This document shows, piece by piece, positions 1-9,837 of a stretch of DNA of 64,000 bases. Position numbers and translations under genes: made by a program. Origin of the DNA: Bacteroidetes bacterium CG2_30_33_31 (lineage in GTDB: Bacteria > Bacteroidota > Bacteroidia > Bacteroidales > UBA1556); the NCBI GenBank assembly GCA_001872625.1, contig MNXP01000050.1, positions 106,419 to 170,418 of the forward strand, written 5' to 3'. How positions within the stretch are numbered: position 1 is the stretch's first letter; each line of letters begins with the position of its first letter. Under the pieces are notes generated by a model. That model was not told the DNA's origin. It saw nothing but the letters and a program-made list of their open reading frames with translations, and ran no database searches.

Positions 1-59
1 CAAAATGGACCTTACAAAGCTGACCACTACAGATATTAATAATTATTTGAAATTTATGG

Positions 60-98
60 ATAATGAGCTTAGTGAATTTCACTGAGCTCATTTTGTTT
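60..98 (+). terminator. Putative intrinsic terminator-like hairpin
   Basis: AATGAGCTTAGTGAA / TTCACTGAGCTCATT inverted repeat with one mismatch, followed by TTTGTTTT. Confidence 0.55.
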
Positions 99-138
99 TA
101 AAGTCAACAAATAATTATGGGATTGTTCAAAATATTTA

Positions 139-146
139 TACTTTTG
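139..146 (+). promoter_or_regulatory. Bacteroidota-type -7 element (TACTTTTG)
   Basis: Matches TAnnTTTG, about 25 nt upstream of the small wHTH ORF at 172. Confidence 0.45.
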
Positions 147-171
147 CAAAACAAACCAAACACTAAACATT

Positions 172-348
172 ATGGAATCCGCGGAAAAAATAATAGAAAC
201 TCTGAAAAATTCTTCAGAACCAATGAAAACCAGCGAAATAGCAGTAGCTACAGGCATTGATAAAAAAATTGTAGATAAAGAAATAAAAAACCTTAGCACA
301 AAAAATATAATTCATTCGCCTAAAAGATGTTACTATTCTATGAAATAA
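172..348 (+). CDS. Small winged-helix DNA-binding-like protein (58 aa), absent from ORF track
   Basis: ATG..TAA reads MESAEKIIETLKNSSEPMKTSEIAVATGIDKKIVDKEIKNLSTKNIIHSPKRCYYSMK; wHTH-like pattern; promoter-like element upstream. Confidence 0.75.
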   Translation: MESAEKIIETLKNSSEPMKTSEIAVATGIDKKIVDKEIKNLSTKNIIHSPKRCYYSMK

Positions 349-424
349 CATAGATTTTGTAAACTTTTTAGACTTTAATTTGTCAAAAAAAACATAAATA
401 CATTAAAATATTAAAACATTAAGT

Positions 425-862
425 ATGAAACTTAAGTATTATTTATCCTTACTAACAATTTTCTTTTTAGTTTCTTTCATTTCAAGCCAAAATCCTCAAC
501 CTGATAAGAGATTATTAGATTATTTTGGACAAGAGAAATTGGATATTCTCATGAAAAATAGCCCCGACATAATTTATTATTATAATTTCTATCTCGATAA
601 TTCTTGGATAATAGAAGAATTACCGCAAGAAAAATTAAATTCAAAGAGTATTTTGGGAGTAATTTCATTAGCTACAAATAGTTCTGGAAATATCGATTTA
701 CAAAATATTAATATTCTTAAATTAAATATCAAAAGAGAATATTATTCTAAAACATATTATAGAATAGCTAATACTAATAAAGTCCTTATTTTTTTATCAG
801 AAGAGGAATTTATGAAAAATTATAACAAACACAGAAAAAGTTTAGGACTAATAAAAGAATAA
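425..862 (+). CDS. Hypothetical secreted protein
   Basis: 145 aa ORF with N-terminal signal peptide; stop is 4 nt before the next ORF. Confidence 0.7.
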   Translation: MKLKYYLSLLTIFFLVSFISSQNPQPDKRLLDYFGQEKLDILMKNSPDIIYYYNFYLDNSWIIEELPQEKLNSKSILGVISLATNSSGNIDLQNINILKLNIKREYYSKTYYRIANTNKVLIFLSEEEFMKNYNKHRKSLGLIKE

Positions 863-866
863 AAAA

Positions 867-3455
867 ATGAAAAGATACATTTACTTTTTTTGCACAGTGT
901 GGCTTCTTTCTGTAAATTCAATTTCAGCACAAACGTATAATATGGCTTCAATAAATAACCAGACAATTTCAACTTGTACTGGGAATTTTTACGATAGTGG
1001 TGGGCCGTTAAATTCATATAATACATCTGAAAATTATACAGTAACATTTTGTCCTGGAACTGTTGGAGGCTATGTGCAATTAGATTTTACAACCTGGAAT
1101 TTGGGTTCAGGTGATAACCTTGAAATCTTTGATGGACCAAACACTTCGGCAGTAAGTTTTGGAGTTTTCAATTCATCTTTAAGTCCTGTAGGGATGATAA
1201 TTGGAGCATCAATTTTAAATCCAAGTGGTTGTATAACATTACATTGGACTTCAATAAGCTCCGCCCAAGGCTGGGCAGCGACTTTACATTGCGGACTTCC
1301 TTGTCAGACATTTGCTGCAGGACTTCAATCCTCCATACCACCTTTTACACTTGATAGCGGCGTTTATTATATCGATGTTTGCAAAGGCGATACAATCTCT
1401 TTAAAAGGCAGAGGAGTATACTTATATAATGACTCTACCTATCACCAATCAGATACAACATCAACTTTTCAATGGAAATTTAGCAATGGATTTATAGATA
1501 CAAATCAGACTATTACTTTTATTGCAGATACTATAAAAGGTTATAATATATATTTAACAATTTGGGATTCAAATGGTTGTATGAGTTCAATTATGCCTAA
1601 AATCAGGTTGCGAGTCTCCACGATTCCGAGTTTTAATGGCACTACAGTTTTTGCCCATGATATTTGCCAAAATGATACTACAACCTTTCTTGGAGTCGTC
1701 ACACCAAAAAAATGGAAAGCTAATTCAGCATTAAATCATGCAGGCATAACATATTTGCCTGATGGCAGCGGTGCATCATACACTTCCACTTTGGTATTTA
1801 ACCAATTTGCGGTGGGACAAACAATTCAAAATGTGGCAAATATTATAGGAGTATGTGCTACGATGGAACATTCCTTTCTCGGCGACTTAAATATCATGAT
1901 TACCTGCCCAAGTGGACAATCTACAACTCTAAAGCCCTTTCCAGGTGGTGGAGGTACATTTTTGGGTGAAGCTACCGATGGAAATGACCAACCAATTCCT
2001 GGTCTTGGATATGAATATTGCTGGAGACCAACTGGCACAACAACTATGCTTGGAGCCGTGGGATTTTATTCACATTCTTTTGTAGATAATCTCGGCGTTT
2101 CCTACACTAATGCTTCATATTTGCCGCCATCTACCAGTTATCCTCCAACATCAACTGCCACAGGACCTTTCCCTTTAGTAAATTACTCACCGCAAACACC
2201 ATTCACATCTTTGATTGGTTGTCCACTTAATGGAGCTTGGACAATTACTGTTACTGATAATTGGGCTATCGATAATGGTTATATTTTTAGTTGGGGAATA
2301 CAATTTGCACAAAATGTGCTGCCAGTAGCTTGGTCTTATACCCCATCATTCACAACCAACTCGTGGAATCCTAATACTTATGTTGTAAATAACACTGGAA
2401 ATTCTATCGTGATACAACCCACCGACACTGGTTCTTATACATATAAATATACAGTTGTAGATAATATGGGATGTTCCTACGACACTTCTGTAACAATTGT
2501 TGTAGCACCTGTTCCAATTGTAAACTTAGGAAGTGATACAATAATTTGTGGTCAAACCATACTAACATTAGATGCAGGGAACACACCTTCAGGAAATACT
2601 TATAACTGGAGCACTGGAAGCACTAACCAAACTCAGTTGGTAAACATGAGCGGCTATTGGACAGTAACAGTTACCAATGGCAATGCTAATGTAAATTGTA
2701 CCGCTACCGACAGCATAAATATTCAGCAATTCCCATTAGCAACAGTAGATTTTGGTCCAGATACTTGTCTCACAGCATCCAGTTATACCCTTGACGCTAG
2801 AAACTCTACTGGGAATCCACCGTTTTTATATTTATGGAGCGATGGCTCAACTTCTCAAACATTAAATGTATCTAAATCAGGTATTTATTCAGTTACTGTT
2901 GCTACTGATTTAAGTTCACCATGTTTGGAGAGTGACGAAATTCAAGTGATTCTTTTACCCGATACATTTATGGGAACCGATAGAGAATTTTGTGATTTTG
3001 AAGAACAATTGATTAGTCTTCCTACTGAAGAGCCAAGTGTAATCTATGGTTATCATTGGACTTATGATGGGAATCCTTATGGGGCTGATCTTAATTTTCT
3101 TGTGCTTAAAGATTTAGCTTTTGGCGATCATAAATTAGCTTTACAAATTGACGGTGGTTGTAAACAAGAGATAAATTTAAAAATTAATGATTGCAAGATT
3201 ATTATTCCAAACATTATTACTCCTAATGGTGATGGAAAAAATGATGCACTGTCAATTGATGGACTTGATAACTTTGAAAACACCGAAATTAAAATCTATA
3301 ATCGTTGGGGAAAACCTGTTTATGAATCAAAAAATTATCATAACAATGATTGGAATGGTGGAAATCTTGCAGATGGAGTTTATTATTATATACTTCAACT
3401 TGCCAAAGGATCAATGCAAAAATATCAAGGAAGTATTACAATTATGAGAAATTAG
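867..3455 (+). CDS. Secreted multidomain protein: CUB-like domain, P-domain-like segment, T9SS type B sorting (gliding-motility type) C-terminus
   Basis: Signal peptide; CUB-like N-term (YTVTFCPGTVGGYVQLDFTTWNL..); P-domain-like GAWTITVTDNWAIDNGYIFSWGIQF; C-term NIITPNGDGKNDALSI...IYNRWGKPVYES...DGVYYYILQL. Confidence 0.85.
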   Translation: MKRYIYFFCTVWLLSVNSISAQTYNMASINNQTISTCTGNFYDSGGPLNSYNTSENYTVTFCPGTVGGYVQLDFTTWNLGSGDNLEIFDGPNTSAVSFGVFNSSLSPVGMIIGASILNPSGCITLHWTSISSAQGWAATLHCGLPCQTFAAGLQSSIPPFTLDSGVYYIDVCKGDTISLKGRGVYLYNDSTYHQSDTTSTFQWKFSNGFIDTNQTITFIADTIKGYNIYLTIWDSNGCMSSIMPKIRLRVSTIPSFNGTTVFAHDICQNDTTTFLGVVTPKKWKANSALNHAGITYLPDGSGASYTSTLVFNQFAVGQTIQNVANIIGVCATMEHSFLGDLNIMITCPSGQSTTLKPFPGGGGTFLGEATDGNDQPIPGLGYEYCWRPTGTTTMLGAVGFYSHSFVDNLGVSYTNASYLPPSTSYPPTSTATGPFPLVNYSPQTPFTSLIGCPLNGAWTITVTDNWAIDNGYIFSWGIQFAQNVLPVAWSYTPSFTTNSWNPNTYVVNNTGNSIVIQPTDTGSYTYKYTVVDNMGCSYDTSVTIVVAPVPIVNLGSDTIICGQTILTLDAGNTPSGNTYNWSTGSTNQTQLVNMSGYWTVTVTNGNANVNCTATDSINIQQFPLATVDFGPDTCLTASSYTLDARNSTGNPPFLYLWSDGSTSQTLNVSKSGIYSVTVATDLSSPCLESDEIQVILLPDTFMGTDREFCDFEEQLISLPTEEPSVIYGYHWTYDGNPYGADLNFLVLKDLAFGDHKLALQIDGGCKQEINLKINDCKIIIPNIITPNGDGKNDALSIDGLDNFENTEIKIYNRWGKPVYESKNYHNNDWNGGNLADGVYYYILQLAKGSMQKYQGSITIMRN

Positions 3456-3475
3456 TATAGATTATTTAATTAAGT

Positions 3476-3523
3476 TAAAGCTCCTTAAAATTTAAATTTA
3501 TAAATTCTATGGAGCTTTTTTTT
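3476..3523 (+). terminator. Intrinsic terminator
   Basis: AAAGCTCC ... GGAGCTTTTTTTTT hairpin just after the 867-3455 ORF. Confidence 0.6.
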
Positions 3524-3663
3524 TGAGAAAATTGAATAGTTATTGCATAAAAATTATATCGTAGAGTGATTATTTTGGTACATTTGCTCAATACATTTAA
3601 TAATGAGACCAGTAAATGTAATTTTAAATTTATTATGTAATAACTGAAAAGCACTTTTAATTT

Positions 3664-5055
3664 ATGAAGAGAAGAGTACATTTTATTGCAATTGGAGGAA
3701 GTGCCATGCACAATTTAGCAATTGCCTTGCAAAAAAAAGATTATATAGTAACAGGAAGTGACGATGAAATTTTTGAACCAGCTCGCGGAAATCTTTTAAA
3801 ATATGGCATTCTTCCAGAATCAATCGGCTGGGATGCCAATAAAATTAATACAGATATTGACGAGATAATCCTAGGAATGCATGCCAGAGCCGATAATCCT
3901 GAACTTCTAAAAGCACAAGAATTAGGGCTTAAAATATATTCATATCCAGAATATCTCTACGAACAATCAAAAGATAAAGTGCGCGTGGTGATTGGCGGAA
4001 GTCATGGCAAAACTACCATTACAGCTATGATTTTACATGTTTTGGCTGCAAGAAAAATCGACTGTGATTATATGGTTGGCGCAAAACTCGAAGGATTTGA
4101 AGTGATGGTAAAACTTACAAAAGAAGCTAAAATAATGATTATTGAAGGCGATGAATATCTTACCTCTCCTATCGACAGACGACCGAAATTTCATTTGTAT
4201 ATGCCTAATATTGCTCTTATTAGCGGTATTGCTTGGGATCATATAAATGTTTTTCCAACATTTGAAATTTATGTAGAACAATTCCAAAAATTCATTGAGT
4301 TAATTGACAAAAATGGCAGTCTAATATATTGTGAAAATGATTCCATTCTTAAAGACATAGCTAAAAAAACATCTCCTGAACTTCATAAGATTCCTTACGA
4401 TATTTTGCCTTATAGCATTGATGATAAAGGCACAACAAGCATAAAAACAACATTTGGAGACTATAAACTAAAAGTATTTGGAGAGCACAATCTTTCAAAC
4501 ATTAATGGAGCCAAACAAGTTTGTAATCAGTTAGGAATTAGCGATAAAGATTTCTTTGAAGCAATTATTTCCTTTCCTGGCGCATCAAACAGATTGGAAT
4601 TAGTAGAAGAAAATAATGAGACAAAAATTTTCAAAGATTTCGCTCACTCACCATCCAAGCTAAAGGCAACCACTAAAGCTGTAAAGCAACAATTTAAAAA
4701 TCATAAACTTGTAGCTGCAATGGAACTTCACACATTCAGCTCATTAAATAGCGAATTTCTTAATCAATATGCTGGCGCAATGGATTCTCCAGATATAGCT
4801 TTGGTTTACTATAATCCTCATACAATTGAACATAAAATGCTCAAAGCAATCTCGAAAGAAGATGTTAAAAACGCATTCAAAAGAGATGATTTGCTGGTTT
4901 TTACAGACTCTGTTGAATTAAAAACCTATCTTTTAAATATAGATTATTCAGATAAAAACCTTCTTTTGATGAGTTCAGGCAATTTCGACGGAATAAATCT
5001 CAAGGAGTTTGCAGAAAATATTTTAAAAAACAATATCAATACAATAAACCAATGA
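3664..5055 (+). CDS. mpl: Mur ligase family, UDP-N-acetylmuramate:L-alanyl-gamma-D-glutamyl-meso-DAP ligase (Mpl-like)
   Basis: N-term HFIAIGGSAMHNLAIAL; ATP loop GGSHGKTTITAMI; DFAHSPSK motif. Confidence 0.85.
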   Translation: MKRRVHFIAIGGSAMHNLAIALQKKDYIVTGSDDEIFEPARGNLLKYGILPESIGWDANKINTDIDEIILGMHARADNPELLKAQELGLKIYSYPEYLYEQSKDKVRVVIGGSHGKTTITAMILHVLAARKIDCDYMVGAKLEGFEVMVKLTKEAKIMIIEGDEYLTSPIDRRPKFHLYMPNIALISGIAWDHINVFPTFEIYVEQFQKFIELIDKNGSLIYCENDSILKDIAKKTSPELHKIPYDILPYSIDDKGTTSIKTTFGDYKLKVFGEHNLSNINGAKQVCNQLGISDKDFFEAIISFPGASNRLELVEENNETKIFKDFAHSPSKLKATTKAVKQQFKNHKLVAAMELHTFSSLNSEFLNQYAGAMDSPDIALVYYNPHTIEHKMLKAISKEDVKNAFKRDDLLVFTDSVELKTYLLNIDYSDKNLLLMSSGNFDGINLKEFAENILKNNINTINQ

Positions 5056-6254
5056 AAACAACAATCATAATTGCCATAATTTTTATATTATCAATAATTC
5101 CAGAATTAACTTTTTCTCAAAAAATCGAAAACAAAGTCGATTCATTTGCATTCAAAACAATTTCAGACATTCAAACTACATCGGTCAAAAACCAATATAA
5201 ATCTGGAACTTGTTGGAGTTTTGCAACAACTTCCTTTGTTGAAACTGAAATTCTAAGGATTACAGGCAACAAACTTGATTTATCAGAAATTTATAATGTT
5301 TATTACGCATATATAGCTAAATCTGAAAGCTTTACACGTCTTCATGGAAATGCCAACTTCGGCCCTGGTGGTCAAGCACATGATGTACTGGATGTGATAA
5401 AAAAATATGGATTGGTACAAGAAAATGATTTTACAGCCTTAGACTATGGCACCGATAAGCATGAACATGGCGAAATTGACCAAGTTTTATTAAGTTTTAT
5501 TAAGTCAATAGTGGATAACAAAAACGGCGTGCTTTCAACCGCATGGCATAAATCTTTTGCCCAAATTATGCAATCTTATTTAGGAACAATCCCAGAAAAA
5601 GTAAGCTTCGATGGAGTTCAAATGACAGCATCACAGCTTCGAGATAAACTGAAGTTTAACCCTGAAGATTACATTGAACTAAGCTCATATACTCATCATC
5701 CATTTTATGAGAAATTTAGATTGGAAATACCTGATAACTGGTCATTTAACGCAAATTATTACAACTTGCCAATTGATGAATTAATGCAAATAATTGATTA
5801 TGCATTAAAAAATAATTATTCTGTTTGTTGGGATGGTGATGTAAGCGAAAGAGGTTTTTCGCATTCAAATGGAGTCGCCATAATACCAGAAAATAAAATT
5901 GAAAATTTAAGTAATACTGAAAGAGCTAAATGGGAAAATATTACCGAGAAAATACTGAAAGATGATGCATATAACTTCAAAAAACCTGTTCCAGAAAAAC
6001 AAATAACTCAAGAAATGCGACAATTTAATTTTGATAACTACAGCACAACCGACGACCATCTGATGCATCTAACTGGTATTGTTGAAGATCAAAATGGAAC
6101 AATTTATTACAAGACAAAAAACTCCTGGGGAGAAAGCAACAAATTTGGAGGATATTTGAATATGTCGAAGCCTTATGTTGAGCTAAACACAATTTCCATT
6201 ATGGTTCATAAGGATGCTATTCCTAAGGATTTAAGAAAAAAGCTCAAGCTATAA
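5052..6254 (+). CDS. Secreted C1-family peptidase (bleomycin hydrolase / PepC-like)
   Basis: Signal peptide; catalytic Cys GTCWSFATTSFVETE; His HLMHLTGIVED; Asn KNSWGESNKFGGY; ATGA overlap with mpl. Confidence 0.85.
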   Translation: MKTTIIIAIIFILSIIPELTFSQKIENKVDSFAFKTISDIQTTSVKNQYKSGTCWSFATTSFVETEILRITGNKLDLSEIYNVYYAYIAKSESFTRLHGNANFGPGGQAHDVLDVIKKYGLVQENDFTALDYGTDKHEHGEIDQVLLSFIKSIVDNKNGVLSTAWHKSFAQIMQSYLGTIPEKVSFDGVQMTASQLRDKLKFNPEDYIELSSYTHHPFYEKFRLEIPDNWSFNANYYNLPIDELMQIIDYALKNNYSVCWDGDVSERGFSHSNGVAIIPENKIENLSNTERAKWENITEKILKDDAYNFKKPVPEKQITQEMRQFNFDNYSTTDDHLMHLTGIVEDQNGTIYYKTKNSWGESNKFGGYLNMSKPYVELNTISIMVHKDAIPKDLRKKLKL

Positions 6255-6261
6255 ATTAAAT

Positions 6262-6300
6262 AATCGAAGCAGAAAATACTGAGTATTTTCTGCTTCGATT
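6262..6300. repeat. 39-bp perfect palindrome (19-bp arms, 1-nt centre), possible terminator or processing hairpin
   Basis: AATCGAAGCAGAAAATACT-G-AGTATTTTCTGCTTCGATT. Confidence 0.85.
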
Positions 6301-6420
6301 TCTAATCATTGCATTATATCAATAAAAATCATGTATAAAATTTTATGAATTATACTTGAGCCTATACTTTTTTATATAGATTAGCAGCTCGAAACATTCA
6401 ATTTAAAGTACTAATATACA

Positions 6421-8490
6421 ATGATAAATAATCAACTTATAAATCCATCGAGCATAGTAGTTGTAGGAGCATCAAACGACCTTCATAAACCTGGTGGCAA
6501 AATATTATACAATATCAAAGAGGGAAAATTCAAGGGAAATCTTTACGTTACCAACCTTAATGAGGAAGAAGTTCAAGGTATAAAAAGTTTTAAAGATATC
6601 CATAATTTACCAAAGGTAGATTTAGCTGTAATTGCAATTCCCGCGAAATATACTCCAGAAACCATAAAAGTTTTAGTTGAAGAAAAAAATACAAAAGCAT
6701 TTATTATAATTTCAGCAGGATTTGGAGAAGAGAGTGCCGAAGGCAAAGCGTTAGAAGAAAGCATTGTAAAAATGATAAATTCAGTCAATGGCGCTTTAAT
6801 TGGACCAAATTGTACTGGAGTATTAAATCACAATCATCACAGCATTTTTACTAAACCCATTCCTAAACTTCAAAGTAAAGGTGTAGATTTTATTTCTGGT
6901 TCGGGAGCTACTGCATGTTTTATTTTAGAGTCGGGAATTCCTAAAGGACTAAGTTTCTCCTCTGTTTATACCGTCGGAAATTCAGCACAAATAGGCGTTG
7001 AAGAGATTTTAGAATTTATGGACTTAAATTTCGATGCAAACAAATCCTCCAGAGTAAAGCTGCTCTATATCGAAAATATTCGCCAGCCTCAGAAACTTCT
7101 TAAGCATTCAAAGTCACTAATAATAAAAGGCTGCAGAATAGCTGCTATAAAAGCAGGAGGTTCTGAAGCTGGAAGTCGCGCAGCATCATCGCATACTGGT
7201 GCTTTGGCGAGTTCTGATATGGCAGTTGATGCACTCTTTAAAAAAGCCGGAATTGTTAGATGCTTTGGTCGTGAAGAATTGATGAATGTTGCTGCCGTAT
7301 TTATGCATCCGGAAATAAAAGGCAAAAGAATAGCAATAATTACTCACGCTGGTGGCCCCGCTGTTATGCTTACTGACGCCTTAAGCAAAGGAGGCATGGA
7401 AGTTCCAAAAATTGAAGACAAATTAGCAGCTGAACTTCTATCCAATTTATTTCCAGGCTCTTCAGTAGCTAACCCTATAGATTTTTTGGCAACTGGTACA
7501 GCTGCACAACTGGGAATTATTATAGATTTTGTTGAAAATAAAATGGACGATATAGACGCGATGGTCGTCATTTTTGGAACTCCTGGATTGGAAAGAGTAT
7601 TTGATGTTTATGATTTACTCGATGAAAAAATGAGATCTTGCAAGAAACCAATTTTTCCTGTTTTACCATCAATTCTAACTGCAGAAGAAGAAATTAAAGA
7701 TTTTTTGAATAAAGGTCGCATTAACTTTCCCGACGAAGTGAATTTAGGAAATGCCATGACAAAAACTTATTTCTCTTCAAAACCCTTGGCAAAAAAATAT
7801 AATTACCCTGAGGTTGATGAAGGCCGTATAAGAAGCATAATAGATTTTACAGAAGATGATGGCTATTTAAATCCAACCTCAGTTACTGCGCTATTAGACG
7901 CTGTGGGCATCGAAAGGGCAAAAGAATCTGTAGCCAGTAATATGGAAACTGCTCTGGAAAAAGCCCATGTGATGGGATATCCTTTGGTTATGAAAGTGGT
8001 TGGTCCTGTTCATAAATCAGATGTTGGAGGAGTCACACTCAATGTCAATAGCGACAATCAGCTAAAAACTGAATTTCAAAGAATGATGAAAATTGAAAAT
8101 ACCACAGCGATTTTATTACAGCAAATGCTTAGTGGAACGGAACTATTCGTTGGAGCAAAATATGAAAATAATTTTGGTCATATTGTGCTTTGTGGTCTCG
8201 GAGGTATTTTTGTGGAAGTACTTAAAGATGTGTCATTTAATATGGTGCCCATAAGCAAATTAGAAGCCACTGAAATGATTCAAAGTTTAAAAGGTTATAA
8301 AATGATTCAAGGGGTTAGAGGGCAAAAAGGAGTGAATGAATTATTATTTGCAGCAACAATCGAGAAAGTGTCAGCCTTGCTTCACTTTGCTCCAGAGATT
8401 ATTGAAATGGATATAAATCCTCTCTTAGGAAACCCAACAAAAGTTGTTGCAGTTGATGCAAGAATCAGAATTAAGAAAAATATAATTTAA
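6421..8490 (+). CDS. Acetate--CoA ligase (ADP-forming)-like acyl-CoA synthetase, fused alpha+beta
   Basis: CoA-binding SIVVVGASNDLHKPGGKILYNI; active-site region ASSHTGALASSDMAVDALFKKAGI; ATP-grasp GYPLVMKVVGPVHKSDVGGV. Confidence 0.9.
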   Translation: MINNQLINPSSIVVVGASNDLHKPGGKILYNIKEGKFKGNLYVTNLNEEEVQGIKSFKDIHNLPKVDLAVIAIPAKYTPETIKVLVEEKNTKAFIIISAGFGEESAEGKALEESIVKMINSVNGALIGPNCTGVLNHNHHSIFTKPIPKLQSKGVDFISGSGATACFILESGIPKGLSFSSVYTVGNSAQIGVEEILEFMDLNFDANKSSRVKLLYIENIRQPQKLLKHSKSLIIKGCRIAAIKAGGSEAGSRAASSHTGALASSDMAVDALFKKAGIVRCFGREELMNVAAVFMHPEIKGKRIAIITHAGGPAVMLTDALSKGGMEVPKIEDKLAAELLSNLFPGSSVANPIDFLATGTAAQLGIIIDFVENKMDDIDAMVVIFGTPGLERVFDVYDLLDEKMRSCKKPIFPVLPSILTAEEEIKDFLNKGRINFPDEVNLGNAMTKTYFSSKPLAKKYNYPEVDEGRIRSIIDFTEDDGYLNPTSVTALLDAVGIERAKESVASNMETALEKAHVMGYPLVMKVVGPVHKSDVGGVTLNVNSDNQLKTEFQRMMKIENTTAILLQQMLSGTELFVGAKYENNFGHIVLCGLGGIFVEVLKDVSFNMVPISKLEATEMIQSLKGYKMIQGVRGQKGVNELLFAATIEKVSALLHFAPEIIEMDINPLLGNPTKVVAVDARIRIKKNII

Positions 8491-8493
8491 AAT

Positions 8494-9003
8494 ATGAAAA
8501 ATATAACTACAACATTTCTGAATGATTTAGAAAAGCGCTTGGATAAGCTGAAGGAAAAAGAACTTAATTCTTTAGTAGAAAAACTAAACAAAAAACAGCC
8601 GTATCTTACAGCATTTTGCGATGCTACCGAAGAAATATTTGAAGATGAAACCGACTATTTAGATTTATTAAATTACTTCTTTCTTCTTATCAATGATGCA
8701 TTTGAACAAACTTATGGAAATTGCGAAACTATTCCCCCAGAATTAATAGAAATCACTGATAATAAGCATGTTGATTTATTAGAAAAGTTGGAAGGCAGCG
8801 AAGATTTTGAAGAAAAAATAATAGAATTATTCGATAAACATGAACAGTCTGATTTGATTTATTATATTTATGATAGCATATTTGATGATGAAATTGACTA
8901 TGATGATAAAAGTCTGGAGTTAAGTACTCAATTAGCAATATTTGCTTATACAATAATCGATATTTATTCAATATTTTACCAGACATCTAACTCTAAAAAA
9001 TGA
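8494..9003 (+). CDS. Hypothetical acidic protein
   Basis: 169 aa ORF between flanking co-oriented genes (3-nt gap upstream, 4-nt overlap downstream). Confidence 0.65.
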   Translation: MKNITTTFLNDLEKRLDKLKEKELNSLVEKLNKKQPYLTAFCDATEEIFEDETDYLDLLNYFFLLINDAFEQTYGNCETIPPELIEITDNKHVDLLEKLEGSEDFEEKIIELFDKHEQSDLIYYIYDSIFDDEIDYDDKSLELSTQLAIFAYTIIDIYSIFYQTSNSKK

Positions 9004-9728
9004 GAAAAAATGATATTGTTTTTACTCTAATATTATCACTTTCAATTTTAGTTTTTCTTCCATATAATTTCTTAGAAAGTTTTCAAAACACCTTTCTATT
9101 TAATTCAAAGTATTGGCTCTTAACAAGTTTCCTTAAGTTCGCCCTGCTATCAACTTTAGGTGAATCATTGGGATTAAGACTTAAAAAAGGAGTTTACAAT
9201 CAGAAAAACTTTGGACTAATTCCAAGAGCAATAGTTTGGGGATTATTAGGCATTGCCATTAAAATAGCTTTTGAAATTTTTGCAATTGGCACGCCTGCAC
9301 TTTTAAGCCATAGCTTTGGAATTGTAAACGCCGTGGAATCGATGAAAAACAATAGTATTTTTGATGCTATCAACGTTGGACTTGGTGGAACAAGATTACT
9401 AACCGCATTTTGTATTAGCGCCTTCCTAAACTTAATTTTTGCACCAGTATTTATGACCTTGCATAAGATAACTGATATGCATATAGTTGAAAACCAAGGT
9501 ACTATCAAAGGGTTTTTTAGTCCCATAAAGTTTTACAAGATTTTTCCCACATTAAATTGGTCGGTGCAATGGGAATTTGTTTTTAAACGAACCATTCCAT
9601 TTTTTTGGATTCCCGCTCATACTATCACTTTTTTATTAGCACCTCAATATAGAATTGCATTTGCTGCTTTCTTGGGAATTATTTTGGGACTTTTGCTAAC
9701 TATTGCTGCTCAAAAATCGAGGGATTAA
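9000..9728 (+). CDS. Mpv17/PMP22-like membrane protein
   Basis: Multiple TM segments; conserved WSVQWEFVFKRTIPFFWIPAHTITFLLAPQYRIAFAAFLGIILGLLLT. Confidence 0.7.
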   Translation: MRKNDIVFTLILSLSILVFLPYNFLESFQNTFLFNSKYWLLTSFLKFALLSTLGESLGLRLKKGVYNQKNFGLIPRAIVWGLLGIAIKIAFEIFAIGTPALLSHSFGIVNAVESMKNNSIFDAINVGLGGTRLLTAFCISAFLNLIFAPVFMTLHKITDMHIVENQGTIKGFFSPIKFYKIFPTLNWSVQWEFVFKRTIPFFWIPAHTITFLLAPQYRIAFAAFLGIILGLLLTIAAQKSRD

Positions 9729-9837
9729 ATTTGCCAACAAATTATTATTGATGCAATAATCTATTAAATATATTATCTTTACTAATCAAATTTTAATTTG
9801 AGTAAATTAGTTTTTTTATAAAATTAAATTATCAATT

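Noticed and set aside
1-84. Possible C-terminal end of a gene entering the window
   Set aside because: Two frames are open (QNGPYKADHYRY* ending at 39; KMDLTKLTTTDINNYLKFMDNELSEFH* ending at 84) and there is too little sequence to choose.
69-299. Minus-strand 76-aa ORF from the track
   Set aside because: Antisense to the convincing 58-aa wHTH-like gene at 172-348; low-complexity hydrophobic composition.
3187-3447. Plus-strand 86-aa ORF overlapping the end of the T9SS type B protein
   Set aside because: Alternative frame of a clear coding region; Met/Leu/Ile-rich artefact.
9200-9526. Minus-strand 108-aa ORF
   Set aside because: Fully antisense to the Mpv17-like gene with no recognisable motif.
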